Shown here one piece after another: positions 9,801 through 22,348 of a stretch of 64,000 nt of DNA. Each line of letters begins with the position of its first letter. Positions within the stretch are counted from its first letter, which is position 1. Made by a program: the position numbers and the translations under genes. Source of the DNA: Oreocharis arfaki (taxonomy: Eukaryota; Chordata; Aves; Passeriformes; Paramythiidae); the NCBI GenBank assembly GCA_013398015.1, contig VZRR01009913.1, positions 890,974 through 954,973 of the forward strand, given 5' to 3'. The notes under the pieces were generated by a model. The model was not told where the DNA came from and did no database searches. It saw nothing but the letters and a program-made list of their open reading frames with translations.

Positions 9801-12800
9801 GAAAAGCTGTTGGCAGCTTTGACACACTTTTTTTGACATCTTTCTTTTTGTTTTTATATAGTGTGTGTTCATTTGTGTAGTGGCTGAAATTGAAATGCTC
9901 CCTTTTTCATCACATCCGTGTGAGGCGAAGAATAAGTACTGAACTAATGTGATGGGTGGAAAAAGAACATATGGAATAACATCGAAACTCAAGGGCCTCA
10001 GTGGAGTACTGATAGCAAATAGCAATCTGAATTTAGCCTATTTTTCTGTTTGGGAATTGGTAGCAATGTATTTTGAGCTTTATTAACTCACTCCTTGCAT
10101 ATGTTCAGATGATTTACACAAGTGTGCTTGTAACAGCAAGTTGTAACTGCAGACCTGTAAACCCTGCCCTGCCTGTGACCTCAGACCAGCACAGCTCCAG
10201 CAGCACTGCTGCCCTGAGAAGAGGTGGTGGCAGCTATTTCAGAGAGAGTTGCCAGCTAATGGGCAGTGTTATGGTCCATGTTCAACATATACCTTTTTGA
10301 AGAAAAAAGAAAACGAGATATTTTTTTTCCCGTCATCATTTCCTAGTGGAGGTTCTTCCCGTATGGCTGGGTTCTTCTGCTTTCTCCTCTTGCTTCTGCA
10401 CCACTGGGTGTGTGTCTTGGTCAAAGGTGTTCCTTCTTCCATTTAAGCCACTTTGCATGGGAAGCTGCCAGCACGGTTGGGCTTAAATGGCAGGATGGCC
10501 CCAAGGTGAAGGCACTGGCATTAGGAGGAACTTCTACTGCCCAGATTCTCCTAAGCTTCTGCGTGCAGCATAAAGCAGGCAAGAGAGCATAAGTAGAGCT
10601 CAAAAACAAAGCTGCTGGAAGGCTTCTGCTTTCAGTGCAATTGGAGCAACATTCAAGTTCCTCTGAAATTGAGTTGATTCATGTTTTATAGGCATTATAA
10701 ATATGTTAAAAGGAAAGCACATTTACTGGTTTACTGTAAAATACCACTGTAATAACTGCAGTGTTAAATGTAATCTCCTGTAATACATGGGAAAAGAACA
10801 GTTAAAAGTTCAGAATATATAGTTAAAATGAAATGGAAAAATATTTGAGAAAGTAGCTAATATTCATGTGAAAACAACTAAGCTCTTTTAATATTGAAAA
10901 AAAAAAAGCCCTAAAAGCATGTGCAACTGGGTCACACTGTGGACTAAGTGTCTGAAAAATAAATAAGTTAAGGGCCAAATAATTTTTCTGCACAAAGAAT
11001 TGAGGTATTTTCTTATTTTTTCCCCTGCTAGAATGTGAGGAATGTCCAGCCCGGACTGTACAGCTCATGGAGGTTCTGGCAGGGCTTTGAGGTGGTTACA
11101 GTGAACTCTCAGGCTTTAACTGAAGGTTAGATCAAGAAACTTTCTCTTGGTTGAAGGCTGAATAAACCTTTCAGGCTGAGCCACTCATTGACACATGCCT
11201 TACTGTTATTCTGAAATAATGTTTTTCCCTCCAAAACATTGCTGGCCAGTGGGCTGTGTGGTGTGTATGTGCAGGCTCTGTCAGGTCCATGTCCTCCACA
11301 GTCATCCCTATCAAACCCTTGTCTTCACTCGTGCAAGGTGATTATTTGTTCTTGAACGAAATCTGCTGATTTTCATAACCCAATCTTTGTGACTACTCCC
11401 ATTACTTACTAGGGCAGTTACAGGACAATTACTCATTAATCATAGGGCAGCCTCGACCTCTCCTCACAGAGGCCACCTGTGCAACCCTTCCTGCTGCCAT
11501 AACCTGATCTCCTACACCCAGTTCATAAAGGAATCAAATCTGTTGCTCTCACTGTTGAACAAGTTTCCAACCATTGAGGTCTTTAAGCTTTAGCAAAATT
11601 TGAATTTTTGCTCTGAAGGACAACCAGGGGACATTTTGTGAGATACGTATTTTCCTTCTAGGTCACAGATTATACAGAAACAAAGATACAGCCAATTCTT
11701 CGTGCTCTGTGTGCTGTCTCTTAAGGCTGTTTGTTGGATGAGTTAGAATAAAAGCTGTTTCCTATTCATTCACTGGTAATTACACATAAAAGCATGTCCA
11801 GAATTAATATTTTTCTGTAGATCCTAATTCATTCTAGAACACTTTTTTGATATTCTCTGTTGCTTCCCTGAAGAACAGGCTATCCCACTGCAGTACACAT
11901 GGAATACCTACACGAAAGGCCATCAGTAGATCTGGTTGGAAATTAAGGGTTATTACAAGAAAGCTAATTGTTTCCCATAACTTTTCCAGTCCACACTGAG
12001 GAAGGACAGAAGAGACTGCTGGCAGAGGCAAGGATCCATGAATGATTAATGTTTGCATTTGCAGAAGGCAATGATTGCAAGCAGTGGCAAAGTGTCTGGG
12101 TCTGTCAGTGAGCAGTGCAACTGGTGCTTGCTGCTGCTTTCAAATGCTGCTGTTGAAAGAAAAGTTGGTGCTGGACCATCGGCCTCAAGTGTGCCATAAC
12201 TGAGCCAGGGTACTGGTAGCTCTCCCTCTTCGCTGTTTTATTTTAATAGCTGGATAAGAATCTTCAAAGTCCAGATGTTTCTTTTAAAAAGTTGTGTTTT
12301 GGGGGTGTGAATGCGACATTTAATATTTCATAAGGAAGGGCCTGATCCAATGTGTATTGTGCTCTTGGACACTCAGTACACTGAAGTACTAAGTGAGGAG
12401 TTTTGCATTCTACTGTTTAGGTCTTTTTCTTTCCGATGCTCTAGCTCCACTATTAATAGTGCCCCAGTCTCACTAGCCTGGGTTAGCTTATTCAGAATTG
12501 ACCAAGAACTCAGTTTTTAAATTATTTTTTTATAATCCACCTACTTATATACCCTCTGTAAAACTATCTTGAATTAATTACTGCGGCACAAAACTTGTTC
12601 TTTCTGTCTGTGCCTCTGTTCAGTTGTTAACCTAACAACGCCAAGAGTGCTCACTTTGCATATCTAACAGATAATTAGAGGTTCCAGTTGGTCAGATCAG
12701 CTTCTCTGATTCCTCCTACCGCTCACACCAGTCTGGGGACATTCCCCTTTTTCTGTTCCATATCACACCTCCCATATTTCAGGCTGTACCTGTTCCATCT

Positions 12801-15226
12801 TTTCCCATACATCCTTTGTCCGGCAGTCCCGCTTTCTACTGACCATCCCTGGACTGGGAGAGGCAAGAGGATGGTAGCACAGGCAGGGAGGCTGTGAGGT
12901 GCCACAGCTCTGCTGAATCTGCACCTGGCAAACCTGGAGGACGTGGCTGTGTACTGAGGGCCAGGCACAGAGGAAGTGCTTCCCTGCAGCTGACCAGGCA
13001 GCCCACGTGTGTGTGCTTTCCACTTGCTAGCTGCCTAACCATAATTCATGTACTGGTCTGGCAGGAAACCCTTCTCTTCCCGACCTTAGTCAGACTTCAC
13101 ATCCCAATTTCCAGCCTAGCAGCCAGGCGGCTGCGTCGTGCTTTGGGCCATGGGTTGCTCACCATGATTTACATCAGCCCTGGGCATGAGCGGTGTGTTT
13201 ATGTTACCTGCGTTGGACCTGGTGGCTCTTGTGCCCTCGAGTAGCTGGCAGAGGAAAGAATTACGGGTTTGCAGCCGATTTTGCATGGAAAATTGGATGT
13301 TCTTTCTGTAAAGGTGGGGAGGAGCCAAAGAGCGCTCCAGGTAACAGGAGGGACTCTGTCTTGCTGAGGGAGTAAATAGTAGCAAAGACTCGTTTCAGGC
13401 TCCAGACCTGCACGCATAGAACAGCACGAAGTTACTAGATATCAGCAGACAGAGGGCTTTTTCCCTGGAACGAACACGGGTGGAATAAGTACTGACTTCA
13501 GCCGTGCTAAATACCCGGTGCGGTGTGAAGTGGGTGCTAATGGGACAAGGACAGTGGTCGGCCTGGTCACAGCTGCCAGTGTGACAGTGTGATCGCCCTC
13601 TCTGAGGCAGCATTATCACCTTTTTATTGGGCTGACAGCCACTCTAGTGGCAACTTGCAAATGTTTTACATTTTGATTGTGAAGGCACAGGCAAAAATAT
13701 TTTAGCTGGGGTTTTGTTTGTCTTTAATCTGGAGGTTTTGCCTTTTCCAAGATAACCGACACCCGGGCAATTATTCAGTTGTATTGCAGCACATTTTGTG
13801 TAGGTATATTGTTTCAGCAACTGTCTTTATATTTTTGCCATTTTTCAACCTCTCTTACTCCTCAGTACATCTAGCTGGACCGCAACAGCTTCTGGAATGC
13901 TTTCCTTTAGAGCTCAGTTTCAGGCACTAGAGATTTCAGATTTCAGGTTTGTTTGGGGGTTTTTTCCTAATATTGTTGCATTTAACTATCCTTTTCCATT
14001 TCTTACGTGTTTCTGGGTTTGAAAACATACCAGAAACAAAAAACTTGAATTTTGTCTGTATGTTGTGTGTCTTCTGAAAAATTCTGTCTTACTGATGAGT
14101 GTGACAATAATATGAATTTGGATACTTAAATCTTTTGAACAAATTCAAAGCTCAACAAATTGCCATCCTTCAGGGCTTGCTAAAAGCACTTCATAGTTGC
14201 AAAAACTCAGTGGTCTTTTGAGGTGGAACTGTGAAGTGGGAAACAAGAACAGCAGTTATTTCAGCCAGTTTTCCTCCTGCTTTTATTTTTGTTTGCTTAG
14301 TTTCATTATTTCTCTCCTGGCTAGTCATACTTCCTAAAAATGTGTTGTTAATACTTTTTAATCACAATATCCAAAATACCATTATTGTGTTCAAAACAGA
14401 CAAAGTTTCTCTATTTCCTCTTATTATTTTCATTGACAGATATTTTAATGCCCTTTCCTCACCAGAACAGAAAACTGTAAAATTTTGAGTCTCAAAATGT
14501 GTCTGGAAGATGCTGTCTTTCTATGGTATAGGACATGGAACTACATTAGGAGTACTTTAAAGAAAGTTGGATTGTTGCATTGTGTTGGTGCCCCTGCGTT
14601 AGTGGAGCGGATCTTGTAAATGTAATATTTTCTGGTCTGAATCTAAACCCAACGTATTTGTTTCCAGTATGGAAAACATTCTGGTATCTCTGGTCCTTCA
14701 CATTTTTGCTGCATTGAAGCACGGTGTGTGAAGATCTGTGGTTGAAAATGGAGAAGGTGTCTGTTGAAGCGTGTGACAGGGGACGTAAACTGTTAGAGCA
14801 GACATACAAAGTTATGGTTCTACAAAATGCTTTGGCTTTGAATTGTGAAGCTTTCTAAAATTTTTAAATGTTTTATGGTATTCTAACAACTTCCTAATTC
14901 AGCAGGTGCTTTAAACATTTATTCCTCTCTAAGTTTGAGGATTTCATTGTCTATTTATGTACCAGTAAAAGTATGAGAGGATTTACTGTGATGTGTATAA
15001 CATTTTCTTCTTTTAAGGTCTGTGTCAGTGTAAGTGCTTGTGCTACCCCTGTATGGGGCATTTACCTGTATTTTATAGGCTTGTTGTACTAGTGTCTGCA
15101 TGGAGGGTGTTATAAATATTTGGACACTTATTACTACAGTTTATTTTTTGATTAAAATAGCAGAAATTTCCCACCAATTTTGCATTACAGGGTTCATTTC
15201 TTTCTGTTAAATTTAATCATTTCCAG
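6856..15226 (+). other. CRTAP: CRTAP intron 6 (8.4 kb)
   Basis: This is the largest CRTAP intron in the window, with donor gtgagt and acceptor aatcatttccag. It contains a 17-bp tandem repeat at 7931-7972 and a short G-rich run at 7201-7218. Otherwise it is unremarkable AT-rich sequence. No coding exon, LINE or tRNA was recognised. Confidence 0.8.
7931..7972 (+). repeat. 17-bp direct tandem repeat, about 2.4 copies
   Basis: The unit taagcttgctttaaggt is present twice without mismatch (7931-7947, 7948-7964), followed by a partial third copy (taagctta). It lies in CRTAP intron 6, far from splice sites. It is probably a replication-slippage minisatellite. Confidence 0.9.
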
Positions 15227-15286
15227 GGTGAAGTTGTGGAATTCCTTGATGACCTGTTAGAAGTGGAGGAAAAGAAGGAATCCTGA
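15227..15286 (+). CDS. CRTAP: CRTAP coding exon 7 (C-terminus and stop)
   Basis: The coding part is 60 bp, starting after tttccag with GGT GAA GTT and ending in TGA at 15284-15286. It encodes GEVVEFLDDLLEVEEKKES, matching the acidic GEVVE-DDLLE C-terminus of CRTAP. There is no KDEL-type ER retrieval signal, as expected, since CRTAP is retained through its partner P3H1. The final KKES resembles a dilysine motif, but that signal works only on cytosolic tails of membrane proteins and CRTAP is lumenal. The six visible exons sum to 741 nt in one intact frame. Confidence 0.96.
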   Translation, partial: GEVVEFLDDLLEVEEKKES

Positions 15287-15730
15287 TGAGTGAAACCACC
15301 ACGAAGTATTTTACTGAAGTGAAGACTCACCATTGCTCCTTACTGTTGTTTCCGATCACCTGTAGTTCCAGTTAGATATACCTCAAAGGTGCTGCTTTAA
15401 GCTGCACCTTTTGTCCCAAGATCCACTCCTGAAAGGTCACTTCCGTGCTGCACTGACTCTTCTGTGAGCATTGCTTTTCGCTGTGCAGAACTGCTGCATA
15501 TGAGTTTCCCCCTTGAGCTTTCTTTCCCTTACACAAGCACAACAAAACAGACTATTTCTGTTTTCTGGGATAACACTAAGGTTCCTCATTTTGGTGGTGT
15601 TCTGCTAAGTTGTAGCAGTACAGCTAAATTCTCAAGAACTTTTGTCATATTGTGAACTATGAAGACATAACAGTTCCTCTTTCTAAGCTATGATTTGTAT
15701 TATTTATATATGTCTTTTTATGTGATGGTG

Positions 15731-15736
15731 AATAAA
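15731..15736 (+). terminator. CRTAP: Candidate CRTAP poly(A) signal, proximal
   Basis: An AATAAA 445 nt after the stop codon, in the right orientation to end a short-3'UTR form of CRTAP. The downstream sequence has no clear GU-rich element, so its use is uncertain. Confidence 0.35.
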
Positions 15737-15906
15737 ATGATAATGAATCCCAGTGCTCCTGAAAGATATTAAGGTACATTTAAATAGCTGAAATAAGGTG
15801 ATTAACAAAGCACAACTAATGATCTTGTAAACATTGCCCAAAGAATTCTGACAGCAGTGTTGATCTTTCCTGAAAACTAAATTAAATTCCACTCTGTGAA
15901 ACTAAA

Positions 15907-15912
15907 AATAAA
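15907..15912 (+). terminator. CRTAP: Candidate CRTAP poly(A) signal, second
   Basis: An AATAAA about 620 nt after the stop, followed by U/GU-rich sequence (tacttttctgttg-like at about 15940-15952, then gtccttgttg). This is a better match to a cleavage region than the site at 15731. Mammalian CRTAP has a much longer 3'UTR, so distal sites are also possible. Confidence 0.4.
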
Positions 15913-17154
15913 AACAATAGTTTCTTCCTACCAGTTCTTACTTTTTCTGTTGAAACAACCTGTGGTCCTTGTTGAGGTGGGGCCAATCTTGTATGAAATA
16001 CTGATGATTGATGGATTTAGTATTCCCTTCTGTACAAAACAGTTTTGGTGTGATTTTCAGACTGGTGGGACTATCTGCATAATTTCCAGGTGGAAAACTG
16101 AGGTGATTTTCAATAGAATTATGAAAAATATTTACCTGTGAATTTATGTAATTTTTATTAACTGTATGGCAGAGTCCGATACAGAAGTACTGGTAAGGAC
16201 CAAAAAAAGTGTGGTAGAGTAATGAATCAGTGCCTAAGTCTACTGAAGAGCAAAAATCCCTATGAACGCAGAGAAGGATACAGGATTTCATCCTGTGCTT
16301 TCCTCTTTTGTTTCCAAGGATCAAGTCCTGTAAGTGGTTTCATCCTGCTTGCATCAAGGGGAAATGAGCATTCAGTGCATATGAGCGTCCAAATGAGCAT
16401 TCACCTCCTATGACTGAACTGTAATTCAGCTGAATGGAAGTGAATTACAAACCTATAATCTGCTCTGAGTTTTTAAAAAGGCAAAACATCTTCACTAGCT
16501 TGCTAAGTTGCTGCTGCTATAGTTTATATAAGCTGTAGTAGTCTACACTATTGAGTGTCTATGGGGAATAAGAAGGAGAATCCATAGGATGAGGTTTCGG
16601 TGTCCTTCAGCATATGACAGCAGTGAAACACTTGAATTTGAGTGTGAAAGATGTTTGGAAGATCAGATTGGGTTTTTTAACTGCCTCAATATAAATCACA
16701 ACTAATCCTCTGAGGTTGATGGGCAGACTGTTTTAATCTCAAAATGAAAATCTATCAAGAGCCTTTTAACTTTAGGAGATTTGCCCAGCTCGGCTTGGGG
16801 TAAGGAGACTGGAATCTGGCTTGCTGTGTGCCTTGAACTGACAAAGGGTGTACCACATTTCCTCACAGTTTTGTCCTACACAATATTAGCGCTCCACTCA
16901 TTTTAATCTGATGTAAGAATTGAAATTTGCTTTTAAACGTTGCTTACAAGCAGTTGATTGTAAACCATCGCTTCACACAATGAAATACATGTAATATCCT
17001 ACTGGGGTAGTTTCTCCAATCTATCATTAGTTTTCTCTTGTTGGAGGTATGTGTATGCTCAAAGGAGAGGTTACTGCTCTGGAGTCCTCTCTTGTCTTTC
17101 TGCTTTCCAGCCTGCATGGACGACAATAGATTTTGTCCTCAAGAGCAAAACCGG

Positions 17155-17515
17155 TGATGAGGGGAGACCTCATTGCAGTCTACGACTTCCTCGTGAGGGG
17201 CAGAGGAGGGGCAGGCACTGCCTGTGGTGGCCAGTGACAGGACCTGAGGGAATAGCCTGAACTTGTCAGTGGAGGTTTAGCTTGGGTATTAGAAAAGGTT
17301 CTTCACCCAGAGGGTGGTGGTTGGGCACTGGAACAGGCTCCCCAGGTCACAGCACCAGCCTGACAGAGTTCAAGAAGTGTTTGGACAATGCTCTCAGGCA
17401 CATGGTGTGACTCTTGGGGTGTCCTGCAAAGGGCCAGGAGCTGGACTCCATTATCCTTGTGGGTCCCTTCCAGCTCAGCATATTCTGTGGTTCTGTGATT
17501 ACATGATTCTGTGAT
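17155..17515 (+). mobile_element. CR1 LINE 3' fragment
   Basis: A 5'-truncated CR1 copy of about 360 bp in + orientation. Recognisable CR1 tail blocks appear in order: gaggggagacctcattgcag, ggtattagaaaaggttcttc, cactggaacaggctcccc, gggtcccttccagctcagca, and terminal octamer-like repeats (ttctgtggttctgtgattac, atgattctgtgat). It is diverged and carries no usable reading frame. It lies in the region expected to hold the CRTAP 3'UTR, in the same orientation as CRTAP. Confidence 0.9.
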
Positions 17516-20500
17516 ACCCAATACATCTTTGATACTCTAGCATTCAAATCAGGAAATCCCACCATTAAAGTGTGTGGAGCTGGTTGGAGACGGCTGTATC
17601 CATCTACATTGCCTTTGTTTTACAGCAATTTTAGTTCACTTTTTTGCTATCACCGTTTACCAAACCGACTTCAGAGCTCTGCCAAGCTCTGGCTGTTGCC
17701 TGGCTGTTTGTTTCTGTGGTGCCCTGTGGTTCCCCAGCTCTTGTGTTCTGTCTGTAGGTACTGCAGTGCAGAGCCTCAAAGGCTCCGAGAGCGATGGTTC
17801 CGGAGCCCGAGGTGTTCCATGACCGTACATCCCGTGTGGAAATAACACGTGCATAAAGCTTCTGATCAGGTTTTGCCTGTTGGCAGAGCAGGTAGCATAG
17901 GCTGCAGTAGGTACCATCCAGAATTATTTCTCTCTAGTTAAAGAACTCTATTCTCCTTTCTGTCTGAAATTCCTATTATCTTTTTTAAAAAGTGAAGTAC
18001 ATGGTAAAATACTGCCGTATTTTCACTCTACCAGTAAAAACTGAGCACCAGAGTTGCCTGTTTTGTGGTTCATTTGACTTCAACAGATTACACCGGGTAC
18101 CTATGAACCCTGCTTTTTCCTCTTCATCAAAGAGTTTTTCAATGGTTATTGCAAATCTCTCAGGCATTATCAATTTTCTGGCAAGACTGTGATTCAGTCT
18201 TCAGGGCTTCCTTAGCTGATCCCTTTTCGTGTTCACTCGTTTCCTCAGCTCTTGATCTTGCATCTAAAATCCCCTGCCATTGTGCCTTCTCAGGTGGGGA
18301 TTTCATTACTTACTGAGATACCCATTAGCCAGTGATTTATTTTCCTTAAGCCTACTTAAAGTAGGTCTGATGTCCTTTACCATTCTATTTAACTTGAGGA
18401 GGCAATGGATACTCTTGCAGCCTTGTGAAATGGCACCATGATCCCTTTTTCATTTTGTTCAAGTGTCTGTGGATTTTTCTCTGGCTTTCTTAATTTCCAC
18501 TACATATAGTCCCAAGCCAGTTCCATCTTAATAAGTACAAGTAGTTCTCAAACCCTTGTTCTTTTCTAATGAGAAATAGCTCCTCTTCCAGTTCTTCAGT
18601 GTTTATTGTGGCTTTTTTCAGCATTCTCAGGTTCTTTTAACTGATTTTTCTTTTCCTGATGGTATTGTTAAATGCCAACATTTACATGTGACTGTAATAA
18701 CTTAGTGTCTCCTTCCACTTCTCTGATCCTGCCAGCTTTTCTTGTGAGGCTGTGGGAATATTCCTGCCTCCCTTCTGCCATCCGAAATTCTAGTTGTGAG
18801 TTGTTTGCCTCAGATGTTAGCAGCTTCTGCCTAACCCAATGGGATATTTAGATTTGTCTCCATTTTTTCTTGTGGCCAGGTTTACAGTGTGAGGCTGATG
18901 CTCATGGAAACATTATCTTGTTGAACACTCTGTGTTCGTGTGACAGGATTGAAAGTTACATTGGTACTGTGTCTCCGTCCTCCTTGGTGGTAGTATTGCC
19001 TGTTATAGAGCTGTACAATTACACATTTTAATAATTGCTCACATTCCTAATAACAAAGCTGGCTATTCTGGTAGCTGCTGTTAGCCTCTGATGCCCTGTC
19101 ACTGCTCACAAGCAAGTCTGCAGTAGTTCCATCTGCATGGCATTCTGTCACCACTTAGAAGTGAATGGTGGCTGAAGTCCATCTTCTGGCAGGTTTGTGG
19201 CACAGGGGGCTGCATGCATGTCAGTCCTGGGCTTGTTTTCTTGTTGAATGGGGTCGTCCATGACAGGGAACTGCTTGGAAGCTGAAGATTAAACTGAGTC
19301 AGAAACAGTGTCACACTGAGGTGGATATTTGTTCAGGTGAAAAGCACGACTGCTGGCTGTCAGGACAGTCTTTCTTATGTAAGTACTCAGGCTTGGACAA
19401 GGTTGAAAATCAGTGCATTTCACAGACTCTGCTAAGAGTGCAATCCTTTTCAAATTAATGCCTACTCTTACTGATAGCAATTCTTTTTCATTACTGGCTC
19501 CTTGCTAATTCATCCTCATAAATAGCAACATTCATTAAAAAAAGGAAGAAGGGTGGTAGTGATTTTTCTCCTCAAAGCTTAATTTTGCTCCCATAAAAGA
19601 GCATTTCAGGCTCCATACTTCTGTGCTTTGGCAATTCCAATTGCCAATAAAATCAGCTATGAAAAACAAATACTTTTAGAATGATCAGTTCTGGCAAATT
19701 AAATGGGAATAGAAATGTCCTGCTGGGCCCTTCCATTTGCCATAGCAATTCTGTAAGCAGACCTTCATTACTTCTGTTGACAAGGCATGATCCAAAAGCA
19801 AATTCAAATTGCTCCATTTTCTAGAAGTTTACTGCTTTGGAATGCTGGAATATAAACCCAAAAGTTAGTCAGTTGCTGTTCTTAATTCATCCAAAGAGGC
19901 CATCCAACCAAGGAGGTGTCATTTCTCCATACTTTCCAGACAAACTATCCCCCTGAAAATCTGGTAGCATGTCCTTTACAAAGCTTTTTCTCAGTAGACT
20001 GCTGCTATCAATATACACCATATTATCTTCACATACTTTACAGTGAATTATTGGTCTGTATTGATAATGGAAGCATACTTTGAAAATCTTTCCATTTCAA
20101 GAGAGTCTTCATGAAAAATGGTTTAAATAGCATGCAAATTTTACAGCTCTGAAAACAGAGTTGTGATTAGACAAAGATTTGTTGGATTATAAAAGTACAA
20201 GTGTTTATTATGGCTGGTACTGAGAATAAACAGTTGCCTGCATACGCCAGCTACTATGGAAATATGTTTTTAAGTTCTAATGTGAGCTGTAAACCAAAGC
20301 TACTTCAGTTAAAAAAATTCAATACTTAAACTGTGGGGAGAAGTAGTCAGTGCCAGAGAAAACATTCCCATTTAATAATGTTTGAACATGGAGCTGTGAT
20401 GCAGTTTGTAGCAAGGCAGTGAGAAAAACCCACAACTAATCCTTCATTGCAGCTGTCTGAGCTTTTGGTTGCCTGCCATACTTTAAACAGCGACTTCTTT

Positions 20501-22298
20501 TTCCTGGTGACTCAAGACTTGAATGACCTAGTGTGGAGAGTTTAAGCTCTATACAAAAAAAGGAGTTAAGTAAGAAATAGCCGAAGTAAGTTGGGTTGCA
20601 CACCCCAGCAAATCAAGGGTTTGTATCTTAAGTCCTCTCCAGTGCCCAGGAAAAAATATCGAAATAAATAGATACCTTTTTATTTATTTACTTTTGGCAA
20701 GGAAATATTCAGTGGTTTAGGCATCCATCTCTCCTCCTTCCCCTCTTCTCTCTCCTTAAAGTACTCATGTTATATGGAAACGAAATTCTGTAGAGGGTTT
20801 GAACTTTGAAGTTTATAAATGTTAACCTTTCCTGTAGAAAAACTTTCTAAGTTTTCTTTGATTATTTTTAACTTTTTCTTCCCATTGATATATCTCATGG
20901 GTAGGTCTTCTCAGCGCCATCAAGTAACAAATGTGCTTTTTTTTTCCTGATTAATTCTTCTGCAAAGCAATGGAACTTGCTTACTTTCAAGTGGAAATAT
21001 GGGAGTCAGAGGAGTAATTGTATATGACTGTTAACTTCAAAGGAAAATTAAAAAGGGGCTTTCTGCCTTTGCCCCATTCTCGCTATCACTTATCTGAAAA
21101 GGTATTAAACATTAAAGTATTATCCTGAGCTGGTGGAAATCCTGTAGTTTGACAAGTCTTACAATGGTGTAGTAATTTCTTATTAAGGGTAATTTTTAAA
21201 TGGTCATTGATAGCTACGTATTCTGATCTTCCACAGCTGTGTATTATGTTGTATCTTTGCATTACAGATTATTGGGTATTAAAAAAAGGTAAATCATTGA
21301 AGAAAAAAATCTATCTATGCTGGGTCCAATGCCCATGGCATCAAATCTCCAGCGCGATGACTTTTGAGGTACAGTGAGCAATAAGGCAGTACAGCACAAT
21401 AACCGTGTATTGCTAGGACAAGCACAGAAATTGAGGGGATTTCAGCCTGAGAGCTTAGCAAACACCTAAAATGCATGAACCCAGTGTTTCTGTACAAAGG
21501 AGAGCGAACACCTTTTGGTTGCATGGGTTTGAACCCCCAAGCACTGCCAGTAGCTTTGATGTTACACCCCACAGTGTCACTTCTCAGCCTGCTGAAGCAA
21601 ATTTGTACAGTCTCTGTCCAGACACAGCAGCACAAGGTCTGTATGAAATGGGGGCCAAGTTAATAGGTTAAAAGAGGACAGGGAGATCATATCTCGGTCT
21701 TGACCCCAGTGGGCAGGTTCTGACCAGCCTGTTGTAATATATGGTTTCCCTAGAAGAGAATGATACATGACTTTTATCACAGAGTAACAGACCAATGGCA
21801 GGATGCCACCATCACAAAAGCACTTCTGATATTTCTCCCATTTTTTTCCTCTCCTAATTTCAACAGGCGGACACCAGTTTTAGCTTTGATTCCTAAGTAA
21901 TTCATCTCCTACTGTATTTTGATATTATCATCTTCCGATTTTGTGTTCATTGTGTAATGTACATATTGTTTGCTATTCCCCTTATCAGTGATTAGCCAAG
22001 TTTCACACACAGAAGGAAGTCTAAGTCAAATGTATCACTGAAGATCTGTTTGTCCCCTTCTATTTGTTAGTTTTCCCAAACTCTTTGAATCATTCTGGTA
22101 AAGTGAATACTGTGAGTACAAACAGATGATGCTCCAAAGGAGGGTAGATGTTTTAAAGCAGAGCTAGGCTGGCAGTCTAAGCTAAACACTTTTTAGCTAG
22201 TATTTTTAATATCAAAGTGTCTTCTACAAGAATCATGAAAGCAACAGACCTATCCTTTCTCCATAAACCTGTGGGCAAACTGGATGATTTGCACAAGA

Positions 22299-22312
22299 AC
22301 ACACACACACAC
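22299..22312 (+). repeat. (AC)7 microsatellite
   Basis: Seven AC dinucleotides in the presumed distal SUSD5 3'UTR, about 30 bp beyond the candidate antisense poly(A) signal at 22343-22348. Confidence 0.9.
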
Positions 22313-22342
22313 TTCCTTTCCTGGTGTTTTTGTAACTTGAGT

Positions 22343-22348
22343 TTTATT
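22343..22348 (-). terminator. SUSD5: Candidate SUSD5 poly(A) signal
   Basis: TTTATT on the + strand, which is AATAAA on the - strand, about 2.1 kb after the SUSD5 stop. That distance is a plausible 3'UTR length for this gene. Nearer candidates occur at 22605-22610, 22827-22832 and 24162-24167, so alternative ends are possible. Confidence 0.35.

Noticed and set aside
15275..15283. Final residues KKES of CRTAP as a dilysine ER-retrieval signal
   Set aside because: The KKXX signal acts on cytosolic tails of membrane proteins. CRTAP is lumenal with no transmembrane segment, so the resemblance is not meaningful.
17155..17515. Open frames on both strands at 17.2-17.6 kb as genes
   Set aside because: They are translations of a degenerate CR1 LINE tail.
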